From Pseudomonas sp. RGM2987 (GTDB taxonomy: Bacteria; Pseudomonadota; Gammaproteobacteria; Pseudomonadales; Pseudomonadaceae), in assembly GCF_022952855.1 (NCBI RefSeq), contig NZ_JALJDX010000211.1:42349-106348 (forward strand): a stretch of DNA of 64,000 nucleotides. Direction: 5' to 3'. Both the position numbers and the translations under genes were made by a program. The notes under the pieces were generated by a model that saw nothing but the letters and a program-made list of their open reading frames with translations, searched no databases and had not been told where the DNA came from. Positions 41,968-50,922 of this stretch are shown piece after piece (the stretch's first letter is position 1; each line of letters begins with the position of its first letter).

Positions 41968-42452
41968 CTATGAACAAACAGACCGTTCACCAGTTGATCC
42001 TGGACAAGCTCAAGATTGACCTCGATATCGCCGAACGCGCCGCCCAGACCGCGTACGAAACTGCGACCCACGAAGAGAACATCGCCGAGAACAAATACGA
42101 CACCCTGGGCCTCGAAGCGTCTTACCTGGCCGCCGGCCAAGCCCGGCGGGTGGAAGAAATCCGTCAGGCCCTGGCGCTGTGCCAGAACCTGACGCTGCGG
42201 CCTTACGATGCCCGGCGCGGCATCCAGGTTGGCACGTTGATCGCTCTGGAGGATGAGGACGGTCGCGAGCAGTGGTTGTTCCTCGGACCGGACGCGGCGG
42301 GACTGAAGATCGCGCTGGTGGGGCAGCCGATCACCGTCATCACCCCTCGCTCGCCGCTGGGCCGAGGCTTGCTGGGCAAGTTCGAAGGGGATGAAGTGGA
42401 GATCGTCGTGGCGGGCGCCCGGCAACAGTTTGCTGTTACCGAGGCGATCTAG
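41964..42452 (+). CDS. GreA/GreB-like C-terminal domain protein
   Basis: A 162-residue protein. The C-terminal half matches the Gre/Rnk FKBP-like domain that docks on RNA polymerase (ITVITPRSPLGRGLLGKFEG, then GDEVEIVV-type strand). The N-terminal half is a helical hairpin, with EENIAENKYDTLGLEASYLA at the probable tip where GreA would have its DxxENAEY acidic loop. The tip is thus not canonical, so it could be an anti-pausing or polymerase secondary-channel factor without RNA-cleavage activity. It overlaps the upstream membrane-protein gene. A true GreB is encoded at 54.1 kb. Confidence 0.8.
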   Translation: MTMNKQTVHQLILDKLKIDLDIAERAAQTAYETATHEENIAENKYDTLGLEASYLAAGQARRVEEIRQALALCQNLTLRPYDARRGIQVGTLIALEDEDGREQWLFLGPDAAGLKIALVGQPITVITPRSPLGRGLLGKFEGDEVEIVVAGARQQFAVTEAI

Positions 42453-42460
42453 CACAAGCC

Positions 42461-43444
<984 letters not shown>

Positions 43445-43545
43445 TCAAAGCAGTTGGACGCCACGGGCATCAGCGGCGGTATATAACTATATGAAAGGTT
43501 TGGACAATAAATCTAGAACTTTTTATAGAATGCCATCATTTAGCC

Positions 43546-44046
43546 TCAAACCTCGCCCTGGCGCCGGCGCTGCACCAGCGGCACCAGGTAGACCGGCACA
43601 CGGGATAACTGCAATACCCGCGCAGCGGTCCTGCCCAACGGCGTCTCACCGCTGGCCCCCTGACAATGACTGCCTACGATCAGCAAATCGACCGAGAGTT
43701 TCGCAGCCTGCTCCAGAATGACCTGCGACGGATCACCCTGGTACACCCTGACCGATTTGATCAACTGCAGATCCTGCTGCCCTTCCCCCAGCTCTTCGCG
43801 AAAGCTGTCGAGCACTCGGTGTTCGATATTGGCCATCACCGTATTCAGACCCTGGCGATGAAATTCGTTCAACGCCTGCTCGTCGAGATAGCTTTGCAAC
43901 ACCGACTCGGCAAACAACCCCATCGGTTCTACCGCATGCACCACATACAACTCGGCTTTAAACGTCCGTGCCAACGCCAAGGCATGCTGCATCACATACG
44001 GGGCATAGAGCCCCAGGTCTGTGGCGTACAGCATCGAACGAATCAT
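43546..44046 (-). CDS. Universal stress protein (UspA family)
   Basis: Single-domain Usp of 166 residues. The N-terminal MIRSMLYATDLGLYAPYVMQ strand-helix and the LLIVGSHCQGASGETPLGRT region, which carries the GxxG-like phosphate-binding loop, are recognisable; the loop deviates a little from the ATP-binding consensus, so nucleotide binding is unproven. GAGGAGGT precedes ATG 44046. It is close to, but separately transcribed from, cysB. Confidence 0.88.
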   Translation of the reverse strand: MIRSMLYATDLGLYAPYVMQHALALARTFKAELYVVHAVEPMGLFAESVLQSYLDEQALNEFHRQGLNTVMANIEHRVLDSFREELGEGQQDLQLIKSVRVYQGDPSQVILEQAAKLSVDLLIVGSHCQGASGETPLGRTAARVLQLSRVPVYLVPLVQRRRQGEV

Positions 44047-44142
44047 GTGACCTCCTCGCGAGCCAGAATGGCGGAGATTGATTCAGCTTAGCAGCGCCTC
44101 GGAGAGCGCGACGTGCCGCTTGCGGTCTCGGACCAAGGGCAA

Positions 44143-45048
44143 TCAAGGCGTCACTTCGTTGCTGATGCCATGGGGCACATGACCGGTAGCAACCACCTCC
44201 CGGGCCAGTTCACAGTGACCGGTCTGATCGTCGAAAAACACATCGGCGGCGAACGCTTCGAGGAAGGCCGATTTGGTCAGGCCGCCGAGAAACAATGATT
44301 CATCCAGACGAATATCCCACTCGCGCAAGGTCCGGATGACTCGCTCGTGGGCCGGTGCCGAACGCGCCGTCACCAGCGCCGTGCGGATGGGACAGGCATC
44401 TTCGGGAAATTCGCGTTGCAGGGCATTGAGCGCCGCGAGGAAGCCCTTGAACGGCCCGCCACGCAGCGGCTCGCGTGCGGCCTGGCGCTCGCTGGCCTGG
44501 AACGCGGCCAGGCCACCCGCCTGATAGACACGCTCCGACTCATCGGAAAACAGCACCGCGTCGCCATCGAAGGCAATGCGCAATTCATCGCTGGCGGCCC
44601 GGCTGGCACCACCTGACAAAATGGTCGCGGCGGCAAATCCGGCCTCCAGGGCGCTGCGCACGTCCTCGGCGTGGGTGGACAAAAACAGATCGCAGCCAAA
44701 CGCCTTGAGATACGGATAAGGGCTGCGACCGCCGACGAACGCGGCCCGCGAAATCGCCAGGCCATAATGATGGATTGAGTTGAACACCCGCAGGCCCGTG
44801 TCGGCACTGTTACGCGAGACCAGGATCACCTCGACCCGGGCCCGTCCCAGATGCTCGTTGAGGTTCAAGAGTTTTTGCACCAGGGCAAACGCGTCCCCGG
44901 GCGCCAGCACTTCGTCTTCATGCTCGATCTGGTACTGCCGGTAGGCCTCGACGCCACTGGACAGATACACCTTGTGGCTTTCGCTCAGGTCGAACAGCGC
45001 CCGCGAGGAAATCGCCAGCACCAGTTTGTCGTCGATATTGTTTGCCAT
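44143..45048 (-). CDS. 5'-nucleotidase (cytosolic NT5C1-like family)
   Basis: HAD-fold nucleotidase of 301 residues in the family otherwise known from eukaryotic cytosolic 5'-nucleotidase I. Blocks include KLVLAISSRALFDLSESHKV, VILVSRNSADTGLRVFNSI, SPYPYLKAFGCDLFLSTHAE and the C-terminal FFDDQTGHCELA with acidic residues for magnesium. It probably dephosphorylates AMP or related nucleotides. The upstream gene for the reductase lies 18 bases away on the same strand, so they are probably an operon. Confidence 0.88.
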   Translation of the reverse strand: MANNIDDKLVLAISSRALFDLSESHKVYLSSGVEAYRQYQIEHEDEVLAPGDAFALVQKLLNLNEHLGRARVEVILVSRNSADTGLRVFNSIHHYGLAISRAAFVGGRSPYPYLKAFGCDLFLSTHAEDVRSALEAGFAAATILSGGASRAASDELRIAFDGDAVLFSDESERVYQAGGLAAFQASERQAAREPLRGGPFKGFLAALNALQREFPEDACPIRTALVTARSAPAHERVIRTLREWDIRLDESLFLGGLTKSAFLEAFAADVFFDDQTGHCELAREVVATGHVPHGISNEVTP

Positions 45049-45066
45049 GTCATCTTCTCCGCTCGC

Positions 45067-46020
45067 TCAGCGATTGCGTCGATCCATGAATCCCAACGCC
45101 TGGTACAAGGCTTCGATTCTTGGCAGCTCGCACCCCGCCGCTTTTGCCGCCGCCAGTGGCCTGCCGTAGATGGCCTCCAGTTCCAACGCCCGCCTGTGGG
45201 AATAGTCGTGATACATGCTCGGCCAATAATCGGGCATCTTCTCGGTCATCGTGAACAGATACCCGGCGTAGCCCGGGGCGATGTGATGCCCACAGGCCAG
45301 TGCGCCGCGTACCACTTCCTCCATCAGGGCCTGGATAAGCCCACGGCTATGCTCGTCGGCCATCAAGGGCGTGGTGCTGGCCCCGAGCAGAACCGACAAG
45401 CCGTTGTAGGGCACGTTCCACACCAGCTTCTGCCAGCGGGCCTGTTGCAGGTCGGGCATGGCCTGGGATTCGATGCCGGCGCTGCGAAACAGTGATGCCG
45501 CGGCCTCGACGACTGCCATGCGCGCCGCCTGATCACTGCAAGGGCCACTGTGATAACCGATGTTGACCGCTCCGAGTGCCTGATGGGCGACAACGCCGGG
45601 GCCAACCCGATGCACACAGACCAGGCACAAGCCGCCCAACAGGTGCAGGGAGTCGGGCAGCAACGGCCGCAGGTGTTCCTCGACATCCAGGCCGTTCTGC
45701 AACAACAGGACTCTTGCCCCGTCCGCGGCAGCCTGGATGATGGCAGGGGCAAGATCGGCATTGCTGGTGGTCTTGGCGCCGACCAGCAGCCAGTCGCAGG
45801 GTGGCATGTCAGCCGCCGAGCGATAGGCCTGGACCGGGTTGAGGGTCAGCGCGCCGTGGACCGCGCTGTCGACCTGCAAGCCGTTGTCAGCCACCGCGCC
45901 GAATTCGCTACGCAGCAAAAAGTGCACATCGAAACCGGCGCGCGCCAGCATCACCCCGTAGAACCCGCCGATCGCCCCGGTGCCGATCATTCCGATCCGC
46001 GGTTTAGCACCTGCCTGCAT
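45067..46020 (-). CDS. 2-dehydropantoate 2-reductase family protein
   Basis: NADPH-dependent ketopantoate-reductase-type enzyme, 317 residues. The N-terminal Rossmann motif RIGMIGTGAIGGFYGVMLAR is clear; the central LLVGAKTTSN contains the conserved Lys/Thr region and WQKLVWNVPYNGLSVLLGA is the typical active-site helix with Asn. It could be PanE or one of the several paralogues that reduce other 2-ketoacids; no pantothenate genes are adjacent. It is transcribed together with the 5'-nucleotidase gene. Confidence 0.88.
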   Translation of the reverse strand: MQAGAKPRIGMIGTGAIGGFYGVMLARAGFDVHFLLRSEFGAVADNGLQVDSAVHGALTLNPVQAYRSAADMPPCDWLLVGAKTTSNADLAPAIIQAAADGARVLLLQNGLDVEEHLRPLLPDSLHLLGGLCLVCVHRVGPGVVAHQALGAVNIGYHSGPCSDQAARMAVVEAAASLFRSAGIESQAMPDLQQARWQKLVWNVPYNGLSVLLGASTTPLMADEHSRGLIQALMEEVVRGALACGHHIAPGYAGYLFTMTEKMPDYWPSMYHDYSHRRALELEAIYGRPLAAAKAAGCELPRIEALYQALGFMDRRNR

Positions 46021-46286
46021 CTTGCCACTCCCCTGATAAACGACCCTGGCACACTATCGGCGCGAGCGGCACGGCATGCAATCCTCATTACACCCGGTTA
46101 CGAATCTGCATGTTGTCGCGGTTTCCGGCTCATTCCCCTGACAACAGGGGATTAAACCCGCCCCTGCCCATTGTCGAGCAACCTCGTAACGCGATAAGGT
46201 TCGGCTCCCCGACGCGCTTAAATCCGCTGTGCACCGCCGCGCGGGGATCGCTGGCGGCCGGCACCCGTGACCTGACGAGTAACACG

Positions 46287-47363
46287 ATGGCTGATTTACC
46301 GATCAACGACCTTAACGTCGCCTCCAACGAGACCCTCATCACGCCTGACCAGCTCAAGCGCGATATCCCCCTGAGCGACGCTGCCCTGCGCACCGTGACC
46401 AAGGGCCGGGAAGTCATCCGCAACATCCTCGACGGCACTGACCATCGCCTGTTCGTGGTGATCGGGCCTTGCTCGATCCATGACATCAAGGCCGCCCACG
46501 AGTACGCCGAACGCCTGAAAGTGCTGGCTGCGGAAGTCTCCGACACCTTGTACCTGGTGATGCGGGTGTATTTCGAGAAGCCTCGCACCACCGTCGGCTG
46601 GAAAGGCCTGATCAACGACCCTTACCTGGATGACTCCTTCAAGATCCAGGACGGCCTGCACATCGGTCGCCAGCTGCTGCTGGACCTGGCGGAAATGGGC
46701 CTGCCCACCGCTACCGAAGCCCTGGACCCGATCTCCCCGCAATACTTGCAGGATCTGATCAGCTGGTCGGCCATCGGCGCGCGCACCACCGAATCCCAGA
46801 CCCACCGCGAAATGGCCTCTGGCCTGTCGTCGGCAGTGGGCTTCAAGAACGGCACCGACGGCGGCCTCACCGTCGCCATCAACGCCTTGCAGTCGGTGTC
46901 CAGCCCTCATCGTTTCCTGGGCATCAACCAGGAAGGCGGCGTCTCGATCGTCACGACCAAGGGCAATGCCTACGGTCACGTGGTGTTGCGCGGTGGCAAC
47001 GGCAAGCCGAACTACGATTCGGTCAGCGTCGCGCTGTGTGAACAGGCCCTGAACAAGGCGAAGATCAAGCCGAACATCATGGTCGACTGCAGCCACGCCA
47101 ACTCCAACAAGGACCCGGCGCTGCAACCGCTGGTGATGGAGAACGTGGCCAACCAGATCCTGGAAGGCAACCAGTCGATTATCGGCCTGATGGTCGAAAG
47201 CCACCTGAACTGGGGCTGCCAGGCGATCCCGAAAGACCTCGCCGACTTGCAGTACGGCGTCTCCATCACCGATGCCTGCATCGACTGGAGCGCGACCGAG
47301 AATACCCTGCGCAGCATGCACGCCAAACTCAAGGATGTACTGCCCAAGCGTCAGCGAAACTGA
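46287..47363 (+). CDS. Class I 3-deoxy-7-phosphoheptulonate (DAHP) synthase
   Basis: AroFGH-type DAHP synthase, 358 residues. Family blocks are RLFVVIGPCSIHDIKAAHEY, MRVYFEKPRTTVGWKGLIND, SWSAIGARTTESQTHREMAS and IMVDCSHANSNKDPALQ, with the metal ligands Cys61-like (GPCSIHD), His and Glu present. The ATG at 46287 fits the normal start although its ribosome site is weak. TTGTCG (46171-46176) with ATAAGG 17 bases on may be the promoter. It is the second DAHP synthase of the window; feedback type (Tyr, Phe or Trp) cannot be told. A strong terminator follows. Confidence 0.94.
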   Translation: MADLPINDLNVASNETLITPDQLKRDIPLSDAALRTVTKGREVIRNILDGTDHRLFVVIGPCSIHDIKAAHEYAERLKVLAAEVSDTLYLVMRVYFEKPRTTVGWKGLINDPYLDDSFKIQDGLHIGRQLLLDLAEMGLPTATEALDPISPQYLQDLISWSAIGARTTESQTHREMASGLSSAVGFKNGTDGGLTVAINALQSVSSPHRFLGINQEGGVSIVTTKGNAYGHVVLRGGNGKPNYDSVSVALCEQALNKAKIKPNIMVDCSHANSNKDPALQPLVMENVANQILEGNQSIIGLMVESHLNWGCQAIPKDLADLQYGVSITDACIDWSATENTLRSMHAKLKDVLPKRQRN

Positions 47364-47397
47364 TCGGCCCTCTTCAACACATCAAATGTCGCGCAAT

Positions 47398-47432
47398 AAA
47401 AAACGCCGGGCTTCTCAGCCCGGCGTTTTTTA
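47398..47432. terminator. Bidirectional intrinsic terminator after the class I DAHP synthase
   Basis: AACGCCGGGC and GCCCGGCGTT make a ten-base stem with a six-base loop, with an A run on the left and a T run on the right. It also suits the converging acetyltransferase gene. Confidence 0.92.
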
Positions 47433-47449
47433 TTGGGGAATCCGTTTTA

Positions 47450-47734
47450 TCAGAGCTTCGCCGCGTGCCGCTGATGACGCTCCATGTAGCGTTCCACATA
47501 GGAGCAGGACGGGATCACGGTGTAGCCCATTTCTTCGGCGTACTGCAGCGCCCGTTCGGTCAACGCCGCCGCGATGCCCCGGCCACGCAAGGCGTTGGGC
47601 ACGAAGGTACGATAGATATCCAGGGTCTGCTTGCCCAGGTCCATATAGGTCAGATAGGCACGATGACCGTCCACATTGGTCTCGAACTGATGACCAGCCT
47701 GGTCATGGTGGATGGACAACGCCTCGCTCATCAC
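47450..47734 (-). CDS. GNAT-like N-acetyltransferase (YidJ/Gcn5-related, small)
   Basis: A 94-residue protein of the short GNAT family. Visible are TYMDLGKQTLDIYRTFVP, the acetyl-CoA loop PNALRGRGIAAALTERALQY and the C-terminal YTVIPSCSYVERYMERHQRH, which is diagnostic for this group. The acceptor substrate is unknown. Start at 47734 or the ATG three bases on. Confidence 0.9.
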   Translation of the reverse strand: MMSEALSIHHDQAGHQFETNVDGHRAYLTYMDLGKQTLDIYRTFVPNALRGRGIAAALTERALQYAEEMGYTVIPSCSYVERYMERHQRHAAKL

Positions 47735-48366
47735 TACTCCTCGCGGGTCTTAATATTGACCCCTACCTTACCGATGTTTTTCCGGCGAAGGAACCTCTAC
47801 GCCACCCCGTGCCTTCCTGGTCACCGAGCGCAAAAAACCGAACCGCTCAAACCCGAGCACGTCGTGAATAGTAGGCACCAATGACGCAAATGCTCAAGGC
47901 ATGCCTGCCATCGAACGGCTAACCTCGTCGGATTTATCGATTGCGCGCCGTCGTGGTGCTGCAAGCGGTCACGGTGCAATAGCCGAACATCGCCAGTTGT
48001 TGAGTCTTGAGACGAGCAGCGGCAGTTAAAGTCACCGCCTACAGCAATAAAAGAGGCCTTGGAGGTTGCGCAAAAAATGTACAAAAGTGTAGGCAAATCA
48101 ATAAACAGCGACACTAGCGGGCGTTGAAGAGTTCCACTCGATTGCGGAACTTTTCTTCAGCGGAACGCTCCATTCACGGGCTGGCGGCTGTATATTTTTT
48201 AAACAACACTAAGAAAAGTTGCTTGAAAAAGAATCACCGCCTACAATTTTTTTGCTTCTTGCGCTACGTCAGTTTACTTACTACAAGTAATGGGTAGTAT
48301 GTACGCCGGCTAACTCCCCAGTCTGGGGAGACAGTCACTAATAGAAAGTCCTTGAAGGGGAACACG
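47735..48366. other. Long intergenic region upstream of oprI
   Basis: A 630-base gap with no convincing gene; the 97-codon minus frame at 47821-48114 lacks coding character. From about 48050 the base composition becomes AT-rich, ending in the strong oprI promoter and a leader of about 110 bases. A small RNA is possible but I see no promoter-terminator pair that proves one. Confidence 0.5.
48219..48247 (+). promoter_or_regulatory. oprI promoter
   Basis: TTGCTT (48219-48224), a 17-base spacer and TACAAT (48242-48247) match the sigma-70 consensus, preceded by A/T tracts that could act as an UP element. This suits the very high expression expected of the major lipoprotein. The leader to the ATG is about 113 bases. 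Confidence 0.75.
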
Positions 48367-48618
48367 ATGAACAACGTTCTGAAATTCTCTGCTCTGGCCC
48401 TGGCCGCAGTTCTGGCTACCGGTTGCAGCAGCGCATCGAAAGAAACCGAAGCACGTCTGACTGCTACCGAAGACGCAGCAGCTCGCGCCCAAGCTCGTGC
48501 AGACGAAGCATACCGTAAAGCTGATGAAGCTCTGGCTGCTGCTCAAAAAGCACAACAGACTGCTGACGAAGCTAACGAGCGTGCTCTGCGCATGCTGGAA
48601 AAAGCTAGCCGCAAGTAA
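48367..48618 (+). CDS. oprI: Major outer membrane lipoprotein OprI (Lpp-like)
   Basis: Murein lipoprotein of 83 residues. A signal peptide ends with the lipobox LATGC, so the mature protein begins [12 protein letters not shown]. The rest is a single alanine-rich heptad helix ([20 protein letters not shown] onward) that trimerises, ending KASRK with a C-terminal lysine for covalent attachment to peptidoglycan. AAGGGGAAC precedes ATG 48367. Codon use is unusually uniform (many GCT, CGT), as expected for a very highly expressed gene. An intrinsic terminator follows. Confidence 0.97.
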
Positions 48619-48640
48619 TAGTCCTTCGGGATTGTTATCG

Positions 48641-48670
48641 AGCCGACCCATTCTTGGGTCGGCTTTTTTA
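48641..48670 (+). terminator. Intrinsic terminator of oprI
   Basis: AGCCGACCCA and TGGGTCGGCT form a ten-base stem with a short loop, followed by TTTTTTATT, 22 bases after the oprI stop. Confidence 0.93.
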
Positions 48671-48693
48671 TTGCCCGGTGTTTTCCCCAGGCC

Positions 48694-48736
48694 ATAAAAA
48701 AACCCGCCGGCGTCGCGAAATGCCGGCGGGTTTCCT
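48694..48736 (-). terminator. Intrinsic terminator of the L,D-transpeptidase gene
   Basis: On the minus strand AAACCCGCCGGC pairs with GCCGGCGGGTTT, a 12-base stem, followed by a T run. It lies right after the transpeptidase stop codon at 48745. Confidence 0.9.
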
Positions 48737-48744
48737 CAAGACGG

Positions 48745-49719
48745 TTACTGCTGCAGGTCGATCGACGGCGCGCTCGAGACCATCGGGGCCGAGGTGTTCG
48801 GAACAGCGACCTCGACCGGCAAGCCATCTTCGGCAGCCACCACGTCCCGCACTACATCCCAGTTCATGCGCAGGTTGCTGGTGATGTCTTCACGCTTGAG
48901 CATCGCGTTGATCACCGCGGTGTGTTTGTCCACGACCGACGGGTTGCCCTTGTCATCCAACGGTGTATGGGCTTCCAGGTAAACCTTGCCGCCGCTCACA
49001 CCCAGCTTGTAGGGGTCATTGATGATCCGTACCGACGTGCCCACCGGCACCATCCCGGCCATCTCCAGCACGTTGTTGTTGAACATCCGGAAGCAACCGT
49101 GGCTGGTGCGCATGCCGATGCCGAACTTCTTGTTCGAGCCGTGGATCAGGTAGCCCGGGGTGCCCAGGGTGAACTTGAACGGACCCAGCGGGTTGTCGGG
49201 GCCGGCCGGCACGACGTTGGGCAGTGGATCACCGTCAGCGGCATGCTCGGCCTTGATCGAGGCCGGCGGAGTCCACGTCGGGTTCGGCGTCTTGGCGATG
49301 ATGCTGGTGTGGGCGATCGGCGAGCCCCAGCCTTCACGTCCAATCCCCAGCGGGAAGGTGTAGACCACATTCCGGCCCTTGGGGAAGTAGTAGAGACGGT
49401 ATTCGGCGAGGTTGATCACGATGCCCTCGCGCGGGCCCGGCGGCAGGATGAAACGGGTCGGCAGCACGATCTCCGTGCCAGCACCCGGCAACCACGGGTC
49501 AACCCCCGGGTTGGCGGCGACCATCTCGCTGTAGCCCAGGTCGTAGGTGGTGCCCAGGTCAGCGAAGGTGTCTTCGTACTTGGCCTTGATGACCTGCACC
49601 TGGCCGACAATGTCTTCGCCCGGCGGTGGCAGGGGCAGCTCCAGTGCTGCAACGGGGCCTGCCATACACAAGGCAGCAAGAGACAGGCAGCGGGCGACGG
49701 CAGGCAAGCGCGGCAACAT
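48745..49719 (-). CDS. L,D-transpeptidase (YbiS/ErfK type) with LysM-like domain
   Basis: Periplasmic enzyme of 324 residues with a signal peptide (about 1-25, ending PVAALE), a LysM-like segment (about 35-85, IVGQVQVIKAKYEDTFADLG) and a YkuD catalytic domain from about 95. The active-site motif is HGSNKKFGIGMRTSHGCFRM with nucleophile Cys209. In E. coli the ErfK/YbiS family anchors Braun lipoprotein to peptidoglycan. This gene lies tail to tail with oprI, whose product ends in the required lysine; it is therefore the best candidate for OprI anchoring. AAGGA precedes ATG 49719. Confidence 0.93.
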   Translation of the reverse strand: MLPRLPAVARCLSLAALCMAGPVAALELPLPPPGEDIVGQVQVIKAKYEDTFADLGTTYDLGYSEMVAANPGVDPWLPGAGTEIVLPTRFILPPGPREGIVINLAEYRLYYFPKGRNVVYTFPLGIGREGWGSPIAHTSIIAKTPNPTWTPPASIKAEHAADGDPLPNVVPAGPDNPLGPFKFTLGTPGYLIHGSNKKFGIGMRTSHGCFRMFNNNVLEMAGMVPVGTSVRIINDPYKLGVSGGKVYLEAHTPLDDKGNPSVVDKHTAVINAMLKREDITSNLRMNWDVVRDVVAAEDGLPVEVAVPNTSAPMVSSAPSIDLQQ

Positions 49720-49846
49720 CCGGGAAATCCTTCGCAGATCGAACAGAGGGAATGAAAGCGGCGATTGTACACCGCAGGCAGTTATTACGGGGAGAGCGGC
49801 GTTGGCGTGTCCGATGTGCAGCAGCCTGAACGTTGCGTCCACCTCA

Positions 49847-49936
49847 TGTGGGAGCGGGCTTGCTCGCGAATGCGGTGTATCAGGCAATGAAGAATTATCT
49901 GGAACGCCCTCTTCGCGAGCAAGCCCGCTCCCACAA
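49847..49936. repeat. Paired REP elements (GTGGGAGCGGGC family)
   Basis: Direct copy near 49847 and inverted copy ending at 49936, separated by about 45 bases, upstream of the transpeptidase gene and downstream of the next minus-strand gene. Confidence 0.92.
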
Positions 49937-49956
49937 TGTTCATTGAGACTGGATGA

Positions 49957-50250
49957 TCACAACTCGAACCGCAACTCCGGCCAGATCGGGGAAGTGCCGC
50001 GCTTCTGGGATTCGAGGATCGCCCGGCACAGCGAGCACAGGCGATGGTCCTGGAAGATCCGCCGATCAACGCTCGACCAACGCGGCTGGGCTGGCAAGAG
50101 GCTGCCGCAGAGGGTCCGGTCGGCCGAGCCGCCAAGTTCCAGCTGCCGCGTCACCAGGTGCACCCGCACTTCCTGGCAGGCGAACAGATCCAGCTGTTCG
50201 TCAGGCTCGATCAGTTGGTAGGCAAACAGGGACCAGGCGGGACGCGGCAT
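49957..50250 (-). CDS. Small conserved hypothetical protein with cysteine pairs
   Basis: A 97-residue protein, cytosolic by appearance. It has four or five cysteines, two of them in CSLCRAILESQKRG, a zinc-knuckle-like CxxC, plus LFACQEVRVHLVTRQLEL earlier. Family unknown to me. GGAGCCCCC lies just before ATG 50250, supporting the start. It follows tesA on the same strand after 56 bases, so an operon is likely. Confidence 0.75.
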   Translation of the reverse strand: MPRPAWSLFAYQLIEPDEQLDLFACQEVRVHLVTRQLELGGSADRTLCGSLLPAQPRWSSVDRRIFQDHRLCSLCRAILESQKRGTSPIWPELRFEL

Positions 50251-50306
50251 CGGGGGCTCCAGATCGGGGGCGCCACATTAGCCGAAAGCCTGCCACTAGA
50301 AAAGCG

Positions 50307-50912
50307 TCAAAGCAGCGGTTTGAGCGTCGGCCAGACATTTTCCAGCAACTTGCCCTGGGCGGCGACGGACGGGTGCAATCCATCGCCTTGCATCATCCCC
50401 GCAATCCCTCCGACATCCTTCAGGAAAAACGGCACCAGCGGCACGTTTTTCTCATCTGCCAACGTGGTGTAGACCTTGGCAAACGCATCGGTGTATCGCC
50501 GTCCATAGTTGGGTGGCAGTTGCATGCCCAACAGCAACACCTTGGCACCGCTGGCGCGGGAGCTGTCGATCATCGCTGCAAGGTTTTGTTGCAATTGTGT
50601 TGGCGGCTGTCCGCGCAGGCCATCGTTGCCTCCCAGTTCGAGGATCACCAGGTCCGGCTTATGGGCTGCAAGCAGCGCCGGCAGGCGTGCCTGGCCTCCG
50701 GCGCTGGTGTCGCCGCTGATGGAGGCATTGATCACTTTGTCGTCAAAACCCTCGGCCTTGAGCCGTTGTTCGAGCAACGATACCCAGCCTTGTCGGGTAT
50801 CCAGGCCGAAAGCCGCGCTGATACTATCGCCAACGATCAGGACTGTACCCGCCGCTGCGTTCTGGACCATGCATATCAAGGCCAGGCCGGCACTCAAAAA
50901 CCACACACGCAT
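50307..50912 (-). CDS. tesA: TesA-like SGNH esterase/thioesterase I
   Basis: Periplasmic GDSL hydrolase of 201 residues (arylesterase, thioesterase I, lysophospholipase L1). Signal peptide about 1-21 (VQNAAA before GTV). The four SGNH blocks are present: GDS with Ser30 (LIVGDSISAAFGL), Gly in SISGDTSAGG, Asn in LELGGNDGLRG, and the Asp/His pair in GDGLHPSVAAQG. ATG 50912 follows GGAGAATCC. It is divergent from an ABC ATPase gene with only ten bases between the start codons, the same tesA-ybbA arrangement as in E. coli. Confidence 0.95.
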   Translation of the reverse strand: MRVWFLSAGLALICMVQNAAAGTVLIVGDSISAAFGLDTRQGWVSLLEQRLKAEGFDDKVINASISGDTSAGGQARLPALLAAHKPDLVILELGGNDGLRGQPPTQLQQNLAAMIDSSRASGAKVLLLGMQLPPNYGRRYTDAFAKVYTTLADEKNVPLVPFFLKDVGGIAGMMQGDGLHPSVAAQGKLLENVWPTLKPLL

Positions 50913-50922
50913 CGGATTCTCC

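Noticed and set aside
47821..48114. A 97-codon minus-strand frame in the long gap before oprI
   Set aside because: Cysteine-rich translation with no motif, no ribosome site and no codon bias like its neighbours.
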